DNA of 27,307 bases from Acetobacter sp. UBA5411 (GCF_002409645.1 NZ_DHNR01000032.1:24972-52278), one strand, 5' to 3'. Shown: positions 15,191-23,430, numbered from the stretch's first letter. The notes: generated from the sequence alone by a model not told the origin. Numbers and translations are program-made.

Positions 15191-15823
15191 ATGATATTTC
15201 CTGTTCTCTATACTTTTCGACGCTGCCCTTACGCAATGCGGGCGCGTCTTGCCCTTCTGTCCAGTGGGACTGACTGTGAATGTCGTGAAATCAGGCTGGC
15301 GGCGAAACCGGAGGCCATGCTGACGGCATCGCCCAAAGGCACTGTTCCGGTCCTCGTTTTATCTGAGAGCCACGTCATTGATCAAAGCCTGGACATCATG
15401 AAGTGGGCGCTTTCCCAATCCGATCCTGAAAACTGGCTGGCAAATCCCCGTTACGATCTGATCGAACGGAATGACACATTTTTCAAACACCATCTCGATC
15501 TTTACAAATATGCCACCCGCCACAATAGCGATCCGGATTATCACCGTCAGGAAGCGTTACAGAATCTTCTTGATCTGGAGCAGATGCTGGAAACCGCGCC
15601 TTTCCTGAACGGAGCATATTTTGGCCTTACGGATGCAGCCATTGCGCCTTTTGTCCGTCAATTTGCTGCGACGGATCCAATCTGGTTCGAAGCGCAAAAC
15701 GTTCCCCGTCTGCAAGCATGGCTCAGAGAGTTTACGTCTTCACGTCGCTTCGAGCAGGTTATGTATCGTTTCAGTCCATGGCAGCCGAATGACGAACCTG
15801 TCTTTCTCAGGGCAAACACGTAA
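15191..15823 (+). CDS. Glutathione S-transferase family protein
   Basis: A 210-residue GST. The N-terminal thioredoxin-like domain has RRCPYAMRARLAL with Cys12 as the likely catalytic residue, the cis-proline loop SPKGTVPVL (47-55) and DQSLDIM (64-70) where the glutathione gamma-glutamyl group normally binds. The C-terminal all-helical domain follows. Cys-type GSTs usually catalyse glutathione-dependent reductions or thiol transfer rather than conjugation. There is no clear ribosome site before the ATG. It converges on the solute-binding-like gene with only 11 bases between their stops. Confidence 0.88.
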   Translation: MIFPVLYTFRRCPYAMRARLALLSSGTDCECREIRLAAKPEAMLTASPKGTVPVLVLSESHVIDQSLDIMKWALSQSDPENWLANPRYDLIERNDTFFKHHLDLYKYATRHNSDPDYHRQEALQNLLDLEQMLETAPFLNGAYFGLTDAAIAPFVRQFAATDPIWFEAQNVPRLQAWLREFTSSRRFEQVMYRFSPWQPNDEPVFLRANT

Positions 15824-15834
15824 GACCTCGTCAA

Positions 15835-16581
15835 TCAGAAAGTCGGCCACCCTGCTGCAGGCGGGGCCACACTGGCCGCATTCTGTCCGTGCTTATCGAG
15901 CAACTTTCTAACCAGCCCATTCCCTTTCACGTCCTCAACAAAATCCTGTAACCAGACTCTCGCGATTTCGCGCCCTTTCGGAACACCCATCCCCTGTTCA
16001 ATCGCCGTGAAACGTCCGGGAAGCACCCGATAGCCGGGATTTTCCTCAGCATAAGCCGTCAAAGGCTGGCGCACCCCAGCGGCGGCATCCAGTTTCTGCT
16101 CCACGAAAAGAGCAATGGCGTCAGGCGAAGTTGCGGCTCGTTCCAGAGAAGCCTGTTTCAGATGGCGTGTCAGAAACAGGTCATAAGCCGCTCCTTTTCC
16201 AACAGCGATGCGAACCCCGGTGCGGTCCAGATCCTCAACGGTCTGATAAGGCGCATCGTCACGGACAAGATAGGTTCCCTCAATCACGACATAAGGCGCG
16301 GTAAAAAGGATTTCGGTGGCCCGGACCGGGTCTACTGCCAGAAACATCATATCCAGTTCGCTGGACGAAACAGCCTGCGTCACCTTGCCTGCCGCATCAA
16401 ATGGCCTGAGTTCAATGCCTACGCCCAACCGTCGTCCCACCTCCTGCGCCAGATCGACCGAGACTCCAGCCAGTTCTCCTGTTGTCGCATCGCGACATGC
16501 CAGAACGGGATTACCCAGATTGATCGCCGTCCTGATGACACCCTGCGGCGCCAGTTCACGAAGAATCTCATCCGTTTTCAT
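15835..16581 (-). CDS. Solute-binding protein (SBP_bac_3 type) lacking a signal peptide
   Basis: A 248-residue protein with the amino-acid-binding SBP_bac_3 fold. Typical pieces are VIRTAINLGNPVLACRD, GVSVDLAQEVGRRLGVGIELRPF, ELDMMFLAVDPVRATEILFTAPYV, VRIAVGKGAAYDLFLTRHL and a C-terminal VPKGREIARVWLQDF. It would bind a small polar molecule. No signal peptide is seen from either start: ATG at 16581 (GGGAT upstream) or GTG at 16605. No ABC permease or ATPase is adjacent. It may therefore be a cytoplasmic binding protein or an enzyme-like relative. The ligand is unknown. Confidence 0.82.
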   Translation of the reverse strand: MKTDEILRELAPQGVIRTAINLGNPVLACRDATTGELAGVSVDLAQEVGRRLGVGIELRPFDAAGKVTQAVSSSELDMMFLAVDPVRATEILFTAPYVVIEGTYLVRDDAPYQTVEDLDRTGVRIAVGKGAAYDLFLTRHLKQASLERAATSPDAIALFVEQKLDAAAGVRQPLTAYAEENPGYRVLPGRFTAIEQGMGVPKGREIARVWLQDFVEDVKGNGLVRKLLDKHGQNAASVAPPAAGWPTF

Positions 16582-16785
16582 GCGATCCCATCTCTGATTT
16601 ACCACGCCCCGATATGGCGTATTTGATCCATTACGGGAGGCTGGGACTGTAAAGGCTGAAAACGCAAGATGTATTGATCTGTAAATTCTCCCTGTTTTAA
16701 ACCATACTCCACCGAGACCAGAGAACCGGGCCTCTCGCGTCAGTCCGGATCATCGAACAGAGAAGCCAATCGGGAGACTGTATTC

Positions 16786-17973
16786 ATGCCTACACTGACC
16801 GGACGACGGACATTTCTTGCTACTGGTCTCAGCATGGTGGCCGCATCAACCGTGAAAGCGGCGTCAGCACCCCCCGAGCCACCGTCAGCCGTGTCATCGC
16901 CTCCCCGTTCATGGAGCGGGCAAGCCCCAACGGGTTTCCTTCCAGACCCGGATGTCATCAGTCTTGATCCCTCCTTCAAGGATCTGCTGTTTCCCAACAC
17001 GCCCATACAGCGTGTTCTGACAGGCGGCGGCTGGCTCGAAGGACCGACCTGGCTTGGTGAAGCCCGTATCCTCCTGCTCAGCGACACAATCCGCAGCCAG
17101 CAATATCGTCTGATTCCACCAACTGAATCAGGCGAAGGCTCGCTGTCCGTTTTTCGGCAGGAAAGCTACCACAGCAACGGGAATACCCTCGACACACAGG
17201 GCCGCATCATTACCTGCGAACATGACATGCGGCGCGTCATCCGGTGGGAACATGACGGAAATTGCAGTGTCATCGCGGACTCGTTCAACGGAAAATCGCT
17301 CAACTCCCCCAATGACGTTATCGTCAATCCCCTCGACAATAGCATATGGTTTACTGATCCGGCCTATGGAGACACTCTGATCGAAGGACATCCGGACTCT
17401 CCCGGCAATGGCGCCAATCCGACGGGCAAGTTACGCTGGACTCTTGGAACCGAAGTTCCGGTTCAGTTCGCCGGCCATGCACGGCAGGCCGTTCATATTT
17501 TCCGGGTCGATGGCCAGAACGGCCAGATCAAAGCCGTTCTTTCCCCGGAAGATGTCCCCTCCCCGAATGGTCTGTGCTTTTCACCGGACCAGAAGATTTT
17601 CTACGCCACCGGCACGGTTTCGGGTTCTTCCCAAAGTGGCGCTCAACGCGTGATCTATGCGTTCGATATGGTGGATGGTCTTCCCCGGAATCGCCGCGTC
17701 TTCTGCTCTTTCATGCTTGAAAATCACAATATGATTCCGGACGGCATCCGGGCAGACGTCTTCGGTAATCTGTGGTGCGGGGCCTCCGGTCCTTTCGGAT
17801 TGGCGGGTGTGCTCTGTTACAACCCTGCCGGAAAACTGATCGGGCGGATCCGCCTGCCGTTCGGATGCTCCAACCTCACCTTTGGTGGTCCGAAACGGAA
17901 TGAGCTTTATATGTGCTGCGGTTCTCAGATGTTCCGTCTATTGCTTGAAACACAGGGAGCAGGGCTTTCCTGA
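16786..17973 (+). CDS. SMP-30/gluconolactonase family protein, Tat-exported
   Basis: A 395-residue protein with a Tat signal (GRRTFLATGLSMVAA) and a likely cut after VKAASA, so it works in the periplasm. It is a six-bladed beta-propeller of the SMP-30 family, which hydrolyses lactones with a divalent metal. Likely metal ligands are Glu86 (WLEGPTW), Asn177 (SPNDVIVNP), and Asn262/Asp320 (PNGLCFSPD, IPDGIRAD). Family members of this kind include gluconolactonases that open the glucono-lactone made by periplasmic glucose dehydrogenase, and a Gcd is encoded in the same window. Lactone specificity is inferred. The ATG has GGGAG upstream. Confidence 0.87.
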   Translation: MPTLTGRRTFLATGLSMVAASTVKAASAPPEPPSAVSSPPRSWSGQAPTGFLPDPDVISLDPSFKDLLFPNTPIQRVLTGGGWLEGPTWLGEARILLLSDTIRSQQYRLIPPTESGEGSLSVFRQESYHSNGNTLDTQGRIITCEHDMRRVIRWEHDGNCSVIADSFNGKSLNSPNDVIVNPLDNSIWFTDPAYGDTLIEGHPDSPGNGANPTGKLRWTLGTEVPVQFAGHARQAVHIFRVDGQNGQIKAVLSPEDVPSPNGLCFSPDQKIFYATGTVSGSSQSGAQRVIYAFDMVDGLPRNRRVFCSFMLENHNMIPDGIRADVFGNLWCGASGPFGLAGVLCYNPAGKLIGRIRLPFGCSNLTFGGPKRNELYMCCGSQMFRLLLETQGAGLS

Positions 17974-18001
17974 CGGGAGGCTGCCTGAATGAAAAGAGAT
18001 T

Positions 18002-18061
18002 TCTGGGGGGGCAAAATGCCTCCTATGAAGCTTTTTGAAAAAAGCTTCACCAAAAACTTTT
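18002..18061 (+). repeat. Two-hairpin intergenic repeat, copy 2
   Basis: It begins 28 bases after the gluconolactonase stop. The first hairpin is GGGGGGC-AAAA-TGCCTCC (about 18006-18023). The second has arms GAAGCTT and AAGCTTC (18027-18048), and the tail is ACCAAAAACTTTT (18049-18061). Same orientation as copies 1 and 3. Confidence 0.8.
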
Positions 18062-18153
18062 ACCATTAAAAATAGTCCAGTTCTGTCGTGCGGATAAAGA
18101 TGCTTCCGAAATCGCATCATACTCATGAAAATCGGTAGGCCAAAAATTCTTTA

Positions 18154-18167
18154 TTGATACGGATTAT
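18154..18167 (+). promoter_or_regulatory. FNR/CRP-like site upstream of cioA
   Basis: TTGAT-ACGG-ATTAT matches 8 of 10 bases of the FNR consensus (TTGAT-N4-ATCAA). Its centre is about 40.5 bases before the transcription start predicted from the -10 box at 18189-18194, the standard place for class II activation. The -35 region is poor, as expected for an activated promoter. Confidence 0.35.
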
Positions 18168-18188
18168 TATTTGCAGAAACCAATCTGA

Positions 18189-18194
18189 TATAAA
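18189..18194 (+). promoter_or_regulatory. Possible -10 box of the cio operon
   Basis: TATAAA with no good -35 partner. It predicts a start near 18201 and a leader of about 77 bases before cioA. A second TATAAA at about 18233 is an alternative. Confidence 0.3.
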
Positions 18195-18277
18195 TAAAAA
18201 TTCTAATGCAACTTGTTCGAACGGTCAGGCGTTATAAAGCGAATTACCTTCATGCGACAATTCTAAGGAGCGCCCGA

Positions 18278-19711
18278 ATGGTCTCCGCGGCATCAGCACT
18301 GCTTCTGGCCCGCTTTCAGTTCGCCTTTACCGTAGGCGTTCATATCGTTTTCCCGGCTTTTTCAATCGGACTTGCCGCCTATCTGGCGGTGCTGGAAGGG
18401 TTGTGGCTCAAGACAGACAAACAGGTGTATCTCGATCTCTACCGTTACTGGATCAAGATCTTTTCCGTGGTGTTCGGAATGGGCGTCGTCTCCGGGCTGG
18501 TGATGTCCTACGAATTCGGCACCAACTGGTCCGTCTTCTCCCAGAAGGCTGGCCCAATTACGGGCGTTCTGCTGTCCTATGAAGTGATGACGGCGTTCTT
18601 TCTGGAAGCCGGCTTTCTGGGCGTCATGCTTTTCGGGATGAACAAGGTCGGACGCGGGCTGCATTTCGCCGCCACCTGCTGCGTCTCGGTCGGAACCCTG
18701 ATCTCCATGACCTGGATTCTGGCCTCCAATTCATGGATGCAGACTCCCGCTGGTTACAGCATTGACCCCGCAACCGGACGCTTCATGCCGGAAAGCTGGC
18801 TAGCGATCATCTTTAATCCCTCTTTCCCCTATCGCCTTGTGCATATGGGCATGGCGGCCTTCCTGTCTGTCGCGTTCATCATCGGTGGCACAGCCGCATG
18901 GCACATGATGCGGGACAAGCGGAAAGGGCAGCCCATCAGCCAGCCCGTGAAAGTCATGTTCTCCATGGCCATGTGGATGGCGACCATCGTTGCTCCGCTC
19001 CAGATCCTTGCCGGGGATGCGCACGGTCTGAACACGCTGAAACATCAACCGGTGAAAATTGCCGCGCTCGAAGGCGATTGGGAAACGGAAAGCCGCGCTC
19101 CGGAAATCCTGTTTGGTATTCCGAACATGAAAACCGAGCACACCGATTACGCCATCAAGCTGCCCTTCGCAGGTTCCCTGATCCTGACGCACAGTCTTGA
19201 CGGTAAAGTGCCGGGCATGAAGGACTTTCCAGCAGATCAACGCCCTCCGTCACCGATCATCTTCTTTACCTTCCGCATCATGATCGCACTCGGCATGCTG
19301 ATGGCGGCGACAGGCTTCCTGTCGCTCTACATGCGCTGGCGTGGCAGGCTGTTTACAAGTCCACTCCTGCACCGACTGGCGCTGGTCATGGCTCCCTCCG
19401 GGTTTCTGGCTCTACTTTGCGGTTGGGTCACGACCGAAGTCGGACGTCAGCCATGGACCGTGTATGGCCTGCTCAGAACGGCTGACAGCGTTTCCCCCAT
19501 CATGTTGCCCAGCATGGCCATCTCCATGACGGCATTTGTCGTGGTTTACGTCATCGTCTTTGGTACCGGGATTGGCATTCTTCTGCGCATGCTGAGCCGT
19601 CAGCCGGAAGAAGGCGAGCATGATTTGAGCGAACAGGGCACGGCTTCGGTTCTCGGCACACGGTCTCATCCAGAAACCGTTCTTTCCTCTCCAGACCACG
19701 GAGCGCGATAA
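18278..19711 (+). CDS. cioA: Cyanide-insensitive cytochrome bd-type quinol oxidase subunit I (CioA)
   Basis: A 477-residue integral membrane protein, subunit I of a bd-type quinol oxidase that reduces oxygen to water. His22 in RFQFAFTVGVHIVFPAFSIG is the likely haem b595 ligand. The quinol-site block HQPVKIAALEGDWETE and the later GRQPWTVYGLLRT are present. The Q-loop is short, which fits the CIO type rather than E. coli bd-I. The ATG at 18278 has AAGGAGCG upstream; a longer frame from 18206 has no family support. It is one base from cioB. In acetic acid bacteria this oxidase serves growth at low pH and low oxygen, working with periplasmic dehydrogenases that feed quinol. Confidence 0.95.
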   Translation: MVSAASALLLARFQFAFTVGVHIVFPAFSIGLAAYLAVLEGLWLKTDKQVYLDLYRYWIKIFSVVFGMGVVSGLVMSYEFGTNWSVFSQKAGPITGVLLSYEVMTAFFLEAGFLGVMLFGMNKVGRGLHFAATCCVSVGTLISMTWILASNSWMQTPAGYSIDPATGRFMPESWLAIIFNPSFPYRLVHMGMAAFLSVAFIIGGTAAWHMMRDKRKGQPISQPVKVMFSMAMWMATIVAPLQILAGDAHGLNTLKHQPVKIAALEGDWETESRAPEILFGIPNMKTEHTDYAIKLPFAGSLILTHSLDGKVPGMKDFPADQRPPSPIIFFTFRIMIALGMLMAATGFLSLYMRWRGRLFTSPLLHRLALVMAPSGFLALLCGWVTTEVGRQPWTVYGLLRTADSVSPIMLPSMAISMTAFVVVYVIVFGTGIGILLRMLSRQPEEGEHDLSEQGTASVLGTRSHPETVLSSPDHGAR

Positions 19712-19712
19712 A

Positions 19713-20732
19713 ATGAGTGGTGCTGCTTACTGGCTGCCGGTCATCTGGACGGTGATCCTGGCCGCCGCAATTCTTATCTATGTCATTCTGGATGGCTTCG
19801 ACCTCGGGATCGGCATGCTGTTCGCCGTCGAGCGAGATCGGGGGCGGCGGGATGTCATGGTCAATACTGTCGCCCCCGTATGGGACGGCAACGAAACCTG
19901 GATGATTCTCGGGGGCGCTACGCTTTATGGCGTTTTTCCCGGAGCTTACTCCACCCTGCTACCGGCGTTGTATCTTCCAATTCTTCTGATGGTTCTGGCG
20001 CTGATCTTTCGCGGAGTCGCTTTCGAATTCCGTATCATGACACGCGATAGCGGACGTTCCGCTCTGTGGGATCTGGCCTTCTTTGGAGGATCTGCGATCG
20101 CTGCTTTCTGTCAGGGCGCAATTCTGGGCGGTGTCATTCAGGGCGTGTCCGTAACAAAAGGCGCTTTCAACGGCGGTCCACTCGACTGGCTGACGCCTTT
20201 CAGCATTCTTTGCGGACTGTCCGTGATGTGTGGTTATGCTCTGCTTGGCGCTTGCTGGCTGGTCTGGCGCACAACAGGCGTGCTGGAAGCAAGCTGCCGC
20301 TTCTGGGCGCGGCGTCTGGCTATCGGTCTGTTCCTTGGCATCATCGCCGTCAGTCTTTGGACGCCCATGCTCCATGAGCCGTATCTCGTGCGGTGGACAG
20401 ACTGGCCCAACATCCTGTTTGTCGCTCCGGTCCCATTACTGGTGATCCTTCTGGCATTCCTGTTTGTGCGTGGGTTGCAGAGGGAACACCCAGTAACGCC
20501 ATTTCTCTGCGCGCTGGGCTGGTTCTTTCTCTGCTTCACCGGGCTAGGGATTTCCATTTTCCCCTATATGGTGCCGCCGTCCCTGACCCTGTGGGATGTG
20601 TCCTCGCCGCCTTCGAGTCAGGCATTCCAGCTGGTGGGCACAGCCATTCTGCTGCCCATCATCCTGACCTACACCATCTATTCCTATCGTGTTTTCCGCG
20701 GAAAGGTCACAGAAGCCGATGCGTATCACTGA
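19713..20732 (+). CDS. cioB: Cytochrome bd-type quinol oxidase subunit II (CioB)
   Basis: A 339-residue membrane protein, subunit II of the same oxidase. Family marks are YVILDGFDLGIGMLF, APVWDGNETWMILGGATLYGVFP, ILGGVIQGVSV and a C-terminal QLVGTAILLPIILTYTIYSY. About eight hydrophobic helices are visible. The ATG lies one base after the cioA stop, with GGAGCG in the end of cioA as ribosome site. The last codons overlap the following DUF2474 gene by 14 bases. CIO-type B subunits support the A subunit and do not pump protons. Confidence 0.95.
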   Translation: MSGAAYWLPVIWTVILAAAILIYVILDGFDLGIGMLFAVERDRGRRDVMVNTVAPVWDGNETWMILGGATLYGVFPGAYSTLLPALYLPILLMVLALIFRGVAFEFRIMTRDSGRSALWDLAFFGGSAIAAFCQGAILGGVIQGVSVTKGAFNGGPLDWLTPFSILCGLSVMCGYALLGACWLVWRTTGVLEASCRFWARRLAIGLFLGIIAVSLWTPMLHEPYLVRWTDWPNILFVAPVPLLVILLAFLFVRGLQREHPVTPFLCALGWFFLCFTGLGISIFPYMVPPSLTLWDVSSPPSSQAFQLVGTAILLPIILTYTIYSYRVFRGKVTEADAYH

Positions 20733-20871
20733 CGCCATCGTTTCCGGTCGGGGGGAGAAAGCCCCCCGCAGTCCGCTGCGTCGGTTCGGGTGGTTCGTCG
20801 CCATATGGGCCATGAGCACCGTCGGATTTATTGCAGCGGCTTCTGTTCTGAAGTTTTTTGTGCCGCATTAA
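20719..20871 (+). CDS. DUF2474 small membrane protein (CydX/CioX-like subunit)
   Basis: A 50-residue protein with one membrane helix: SPLRRFGWFVAIWAMSTVGFIAAASVLKFFV (about 18-48). The arrangement RRFGWFV-IW-S-V is that of DUF2474 proteins, which sit right after cioAB in many Pseudomonadota and are taken to be the small stabilising subunit, like CydX in E. coli bd. The ATG at 20719 overlaps the cioB end by 14 bases, so translation is probably coupled. An upstream start at 20689 would lie far inside cioB and lacks support. The N-terminal 17 residues are charged. Confidence 0.82.
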   Translation: MRITDAIVSGRGEKAPRSPLRRFGWFVAIWAMSTVGFIAAASVLKFFVPH

Positions 20872-21184
20872 GTTAGGTTGAGATGCTTCGTTCATGAGGC
20901 TTCTCTCCTTTCTGAATGCGGAGTGACATGCAGGATCAGAAGAGGGGCCGGATCTCCTTTTTTCCGGTGTCAGACACGGCTCGCAGCGACAAATCGCTCG
21001 GCATCATTCGCACCAGAGATCACATAAAGCCGCTGTGTAAATCTTTCAGGGCGGAAAGTGGAAACGGAAAAAACATCGTTCTATAATATTTTGAAACGAA
21101 ATGTAATATTCCCCTGATCTTTAAAATTACCTTTAATATTCAGGGCCAAAGTCAACCCCGAAAAAAAATTCGGGTGCCGTGCAT
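20872..21184. other. Intergenic region between the cio operon and GT25 gene
   Basis: About 310 bases with no gene. 21060-21150 is AT-rich. TATAAT at 21082-21087 may be a -10 box for the glycosyltransferase, though no good -35 is seen. No clear terminator for the cio operon stands out. Confidence 0.4.
21157..21174 (+). promoter_or_regulatory. Hairpin next to the GT25 ribosome site
   Basis: CCCGAA (21157-21162) pairs with TTCGGG (21169-21174) around six A. The right arm contains the GGG of the likely ribosome site before the ATG at 21185, so folding could limit translation. The stem is short (6 bp). Confidence 0.3.
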
Positions 21185-21910
21185 ATGAAACTGATGGTGA
21201 TCAATCGCGACTGCGACGTGGAACGTTATGACAGCTTCTGTCAGATGAACGGTTCTATTGCAGATATCGGACGTTTCAGTGCGATCGACGGTCAGACACT
21301 CGACATGCAGGAATTACAGTCGGCGGGCCTTATCGCACCCGACCTCTGTTACAGTCGTGGCGCTGTTGGCTCGGCGCTTTCCCACATTCTGCTGTGGAAT
21401 GCTGTCATGGAAAATAAGCAGGCTGTCTCCATTTTTGAAGACGACGCCATTCTGAGCAGCAACTTTCAGGAAGAATCCACAAGAATCATAGAATCCCTTG
21501 AAAATGAATGGGATATCATCCTCTGGGGCTATAATTACGACGTCAATCTTGTCTTTGATCTGCTGCCGGGCGTGACCTATTGCGTCGCAAATTTCAACCA
21601 GACGCTGATGCGTCTTGGCGTGGAGCGTTATCGCAGTCGTCCTGTCAACGCGTCTCCCTTCAAACTGTTCAAGGCGCTGGGTATCTGCGGTTACGCCATA
21701 TCTCCCAAAGGAGCGCGACGTCTTCTCGATCTCTGCCTACCGCTGCAGAACGCTGAATACTGGTACCGCAGAACCAACGAGACGCTGCGCAACACATCGC
21801 TCGATCATGTGATGTGCCATCACTATGAGAAGATCGACGCTTTCTGCTGCTTTCCCTCTCTCTGTATCTCCAGAAACGAGAATGCGAAATCGACAATCAT
21901 CAACTCGTGA
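21185..21910 (+). CDS. Glycosyltransferase family 25 (LPS-type) protein
   Basis: A 241-residue enzyme of the GT25 family, which includes LPS galactosyltransferases. It opens MKLMVINRDCDVERYD, then has YSRGAVGSALSHILLWNAV and the metal-binding SIFEDDAIL (Glu85-Asp-Asp). The usual C-terminal block is GICGYAISPKGARRLLDL, followed by a DHVM segment. Such enzymes use UDP-sugars in the cytoplasm. The ATG at 21185 is preferred; a GTG at 21179 is in frame and would add two residues. It is 44 bases from the sulfotransferase gene and probably forms an operon with it. The acceptor sugar is unknown. Confidence 0.85.
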   Translation: MKLMVINRDCDVERYDSFCQMNGSIADIGRFSAIDGQTLDMQELQSAGLIAPDLCYSRGAVGSALSHILLWNAVMENKQAVSIFEDDAILSSNFQEESTRIIESLENEWDIILWGYNYDVNLVFDLLPGVTYCVANFNQTLMRLGVERYRSRPVNASPFKLFKALGICGYAISPKGARRLLDLCLPLQNAEYWYRRTNETLRNTSLDHVMCHHYEKIDAFCCFPSLCISRNENAKSTIINS

Positions 21911-21954
21911 CAGGCTGAAACCGTAATGCGTCGACTGGGCTGTAGGAATGCACG

Positions 21955-22767
21955 ATGATCCTGCTCGAAAATGACAGAACGCTGATTCTCCACACACCAA
22001 AATGTGGAGGAAAAGCGCTCCGGAAAGCATTTTCATCAGTCGCCTCCACCGGACCATGGTGGGACTGGACATGGCTGCGCAGGACAGGAGAATGGGTGGA
22101 TCAGGCCCATATACCGCTCCATATTCTGTGCCAGACAGAAGAATGGAACCAGATCCGTTCCTACACGGTTGTCGCTGTTGTTCGTGATCCCTGGATCCGT
22201 TTCGTGAGCTCTTTGAAAGAACATATGAAACAGCACAGGAAAAGAAACGCGCTACAGGTTCTGGAGGAACTCGATGAAGTGCGGATTTCATATGATCCCC
22301 GCTACATTCACTTCATTCCGCAATTCCGGTTCACTCACCTCGGCAACAAGAGATATACCGATTTTATCGTTCGCACGGAATCCCTACCAGAAGACCTGAG
22401 AGCAGTCGGAATGATCGGCGGCATGAGTGATGATTTTTTCAAGGCAGTGGACACGCTGCCTCCGATGCCGACATCGCCAGCGGAAAGCCTGCCTGCTGAC
22501 GTTGTGCAGAAGATGAGGTCGCTTCTCATGAGGTTTTATCGGCGGGACTACGCTCTCTTTGGCTATACACCACCATCAGACGAGGAAGCTGTTCCAACGG
22601 GTTTTGATGCCCTGCTTATGGACCCCTTATGTGGGGGAGAATGGAATGGTTATGCGGCCGCAGCTCCTGCCTATGAACGGTTTGTTCGTCACAGCACAAA
22701 AGATTTTCTGATTTCTCATCTTACGGCGGAAGTGCAGGCGTTGCGGCAACGTCTTCGCGCTTCCTGA
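21955..22767 (+). CDS. PAPS-dependent sulfotransferase, family 2 (carbohydrate type)
   Basis: A 270-residue sulfotransferase of the Sulfotransfer_2 type. The 5'-phosphosulfate loop is HTPKCGGKALRKAF (13-26), a variant of HIPKTAGT. The 3'-phosphate motif is VVRDPWIRFVSSLKEH (Arg77, Ser85). FIPQFRF lies where the carbohydrate enzymes have their acceptor region. Members transfer sulfate from PAPS to sugar hydroxyls. The partner GT25 glycosyltransferase just upstream suggests the acceptor is an LPS or exopolysaccharide sugar. No signal peptide or membrane anchor is seen. Enzymes that make PAPS are not in the window. Confidence 0.82.
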   Translation: MILLENDRTLILHTPKCGGKALRKAFSSVASTGPWWDWTWLRRTGEWVDQAHIPLHILCQTEEWNQIRSYTVVAVVRDPWIRFVSSLKEHMKQHRKRNALQVLEELDEVRISYDPRYIHFIPQFRFTHLGNKRYTDFIVRTESLPEDLRAVGMIGGMSDDFFKAVDTLPPMPTSPAESLPADVVQKMRSLLMRFYRRDYALFGYTPPSDEEAVPTGFDALLMDPLCGGEWNGYAAAAPAYERFVRHSTKDFLISHLTAEVQALRQRLRAS

Positions 22768-22849
22768 CGCAAGGTCACATTGATTCGCCAGATAATTTAC
22801 AAATTCTTTTTAGACCCTAAATTTCATGTTCTCATTTCAAGGATTCTGA

Positions 22850-23203
22850 ATGATGACCGTTGCGATTTATGGAATCAGATCATGCGATACAATGAAAAAA
22901 GCGATGGCGTGGCTGGATGCGCACGACATTGCTTACACGTTTCATGATTACAAGAAGGAAGGCGTGGATCGCGCCCGTCTGCTCGACTGGGTCAAAAAAG
23001 CGGGATGGGAAGAACTGATCAATCGCTCCGGCACAACATTCCGGAAGCTGCCTGATGCAGACAAGACAGACCTGACTGAAGAAAAAGCCATTCAGCTTAT
23101 GATCGACAATCCCTCCATGATCCGTCGCCCCGTTCTGGAAGCCTCAACACGGATAATCATCGGTTTCAAGCCCGAAAAATATGCTGATTTTTTCAGAGTC
23201 TGA
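22850..23203 (+). CDS. ArsC/Spx-family reductase (YffB-like)
   Basis: A 117-residue protein of the ArsC/Spx thioredoxin-fold family. The only cysteine of the active-site loop is Cys12 in GIRSCDTMKKAMAWL, and the second half has the family block NPSMIRRPVLE. YffB-type proteins are probable glutathione-dependent thiol reductases, without proof of arsenate reduction. The ATG at 22850 has AAGGA seven bases before it; a second ATG follows directly. It is single-gene or the first gene before aldA; the 227-base gap to aldA contains a possible RNA structure. Confidence 0.9.
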   Translation: MMTVAIYGIRSCDTMKKAMAWLDAHDIAYTFHDYKKEGVDRARLLDWVKKAGWEELINRSGTTFRKLPDADKTDLTEEKAIQLMIDNPSMIRRPVLEASTRIIIGFKPEKYADFFRV

Positions 23204-23248
23204 ATGATGCCCCTGCCTTGCAGGCTGTTTTAGGCAGTCATGCATGCA

Positions 23249-23339
23249 CGTCAGGGAACGATCCCGGTTTTGCAGAGTTAGAAAAAGCATGCGCGTCCGT
23301 CGTCATGGCGGACGCAAGGCGGTTTCCCGTTTCCTGACG
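23249..23339 (+). ncRNA. Possible structured leader before the aldehyde dehydrogenase
   Basis: CGTCAGGGAACG (23249-23260) can pair fully with CGTTTCCTGACG (23328-23339) in RNA, with one G-U pair. Inside is a second perfect stem, GCGTCCG (23293-23299) with CGGACGC (23309-23315). No T-run follows, so it is not an ordinary terminator. It matches no riboswitch that I know. Confidence 0.3.
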
Positions 23340-23430
23340 GGCCGGTTCCGGTCTTCGACACCATGCTGTCGGTAAAATGACCCTGAACCGAAATCGCATT
23401 TTACGAGATTTCAGAAGCAGGGATTTACGT

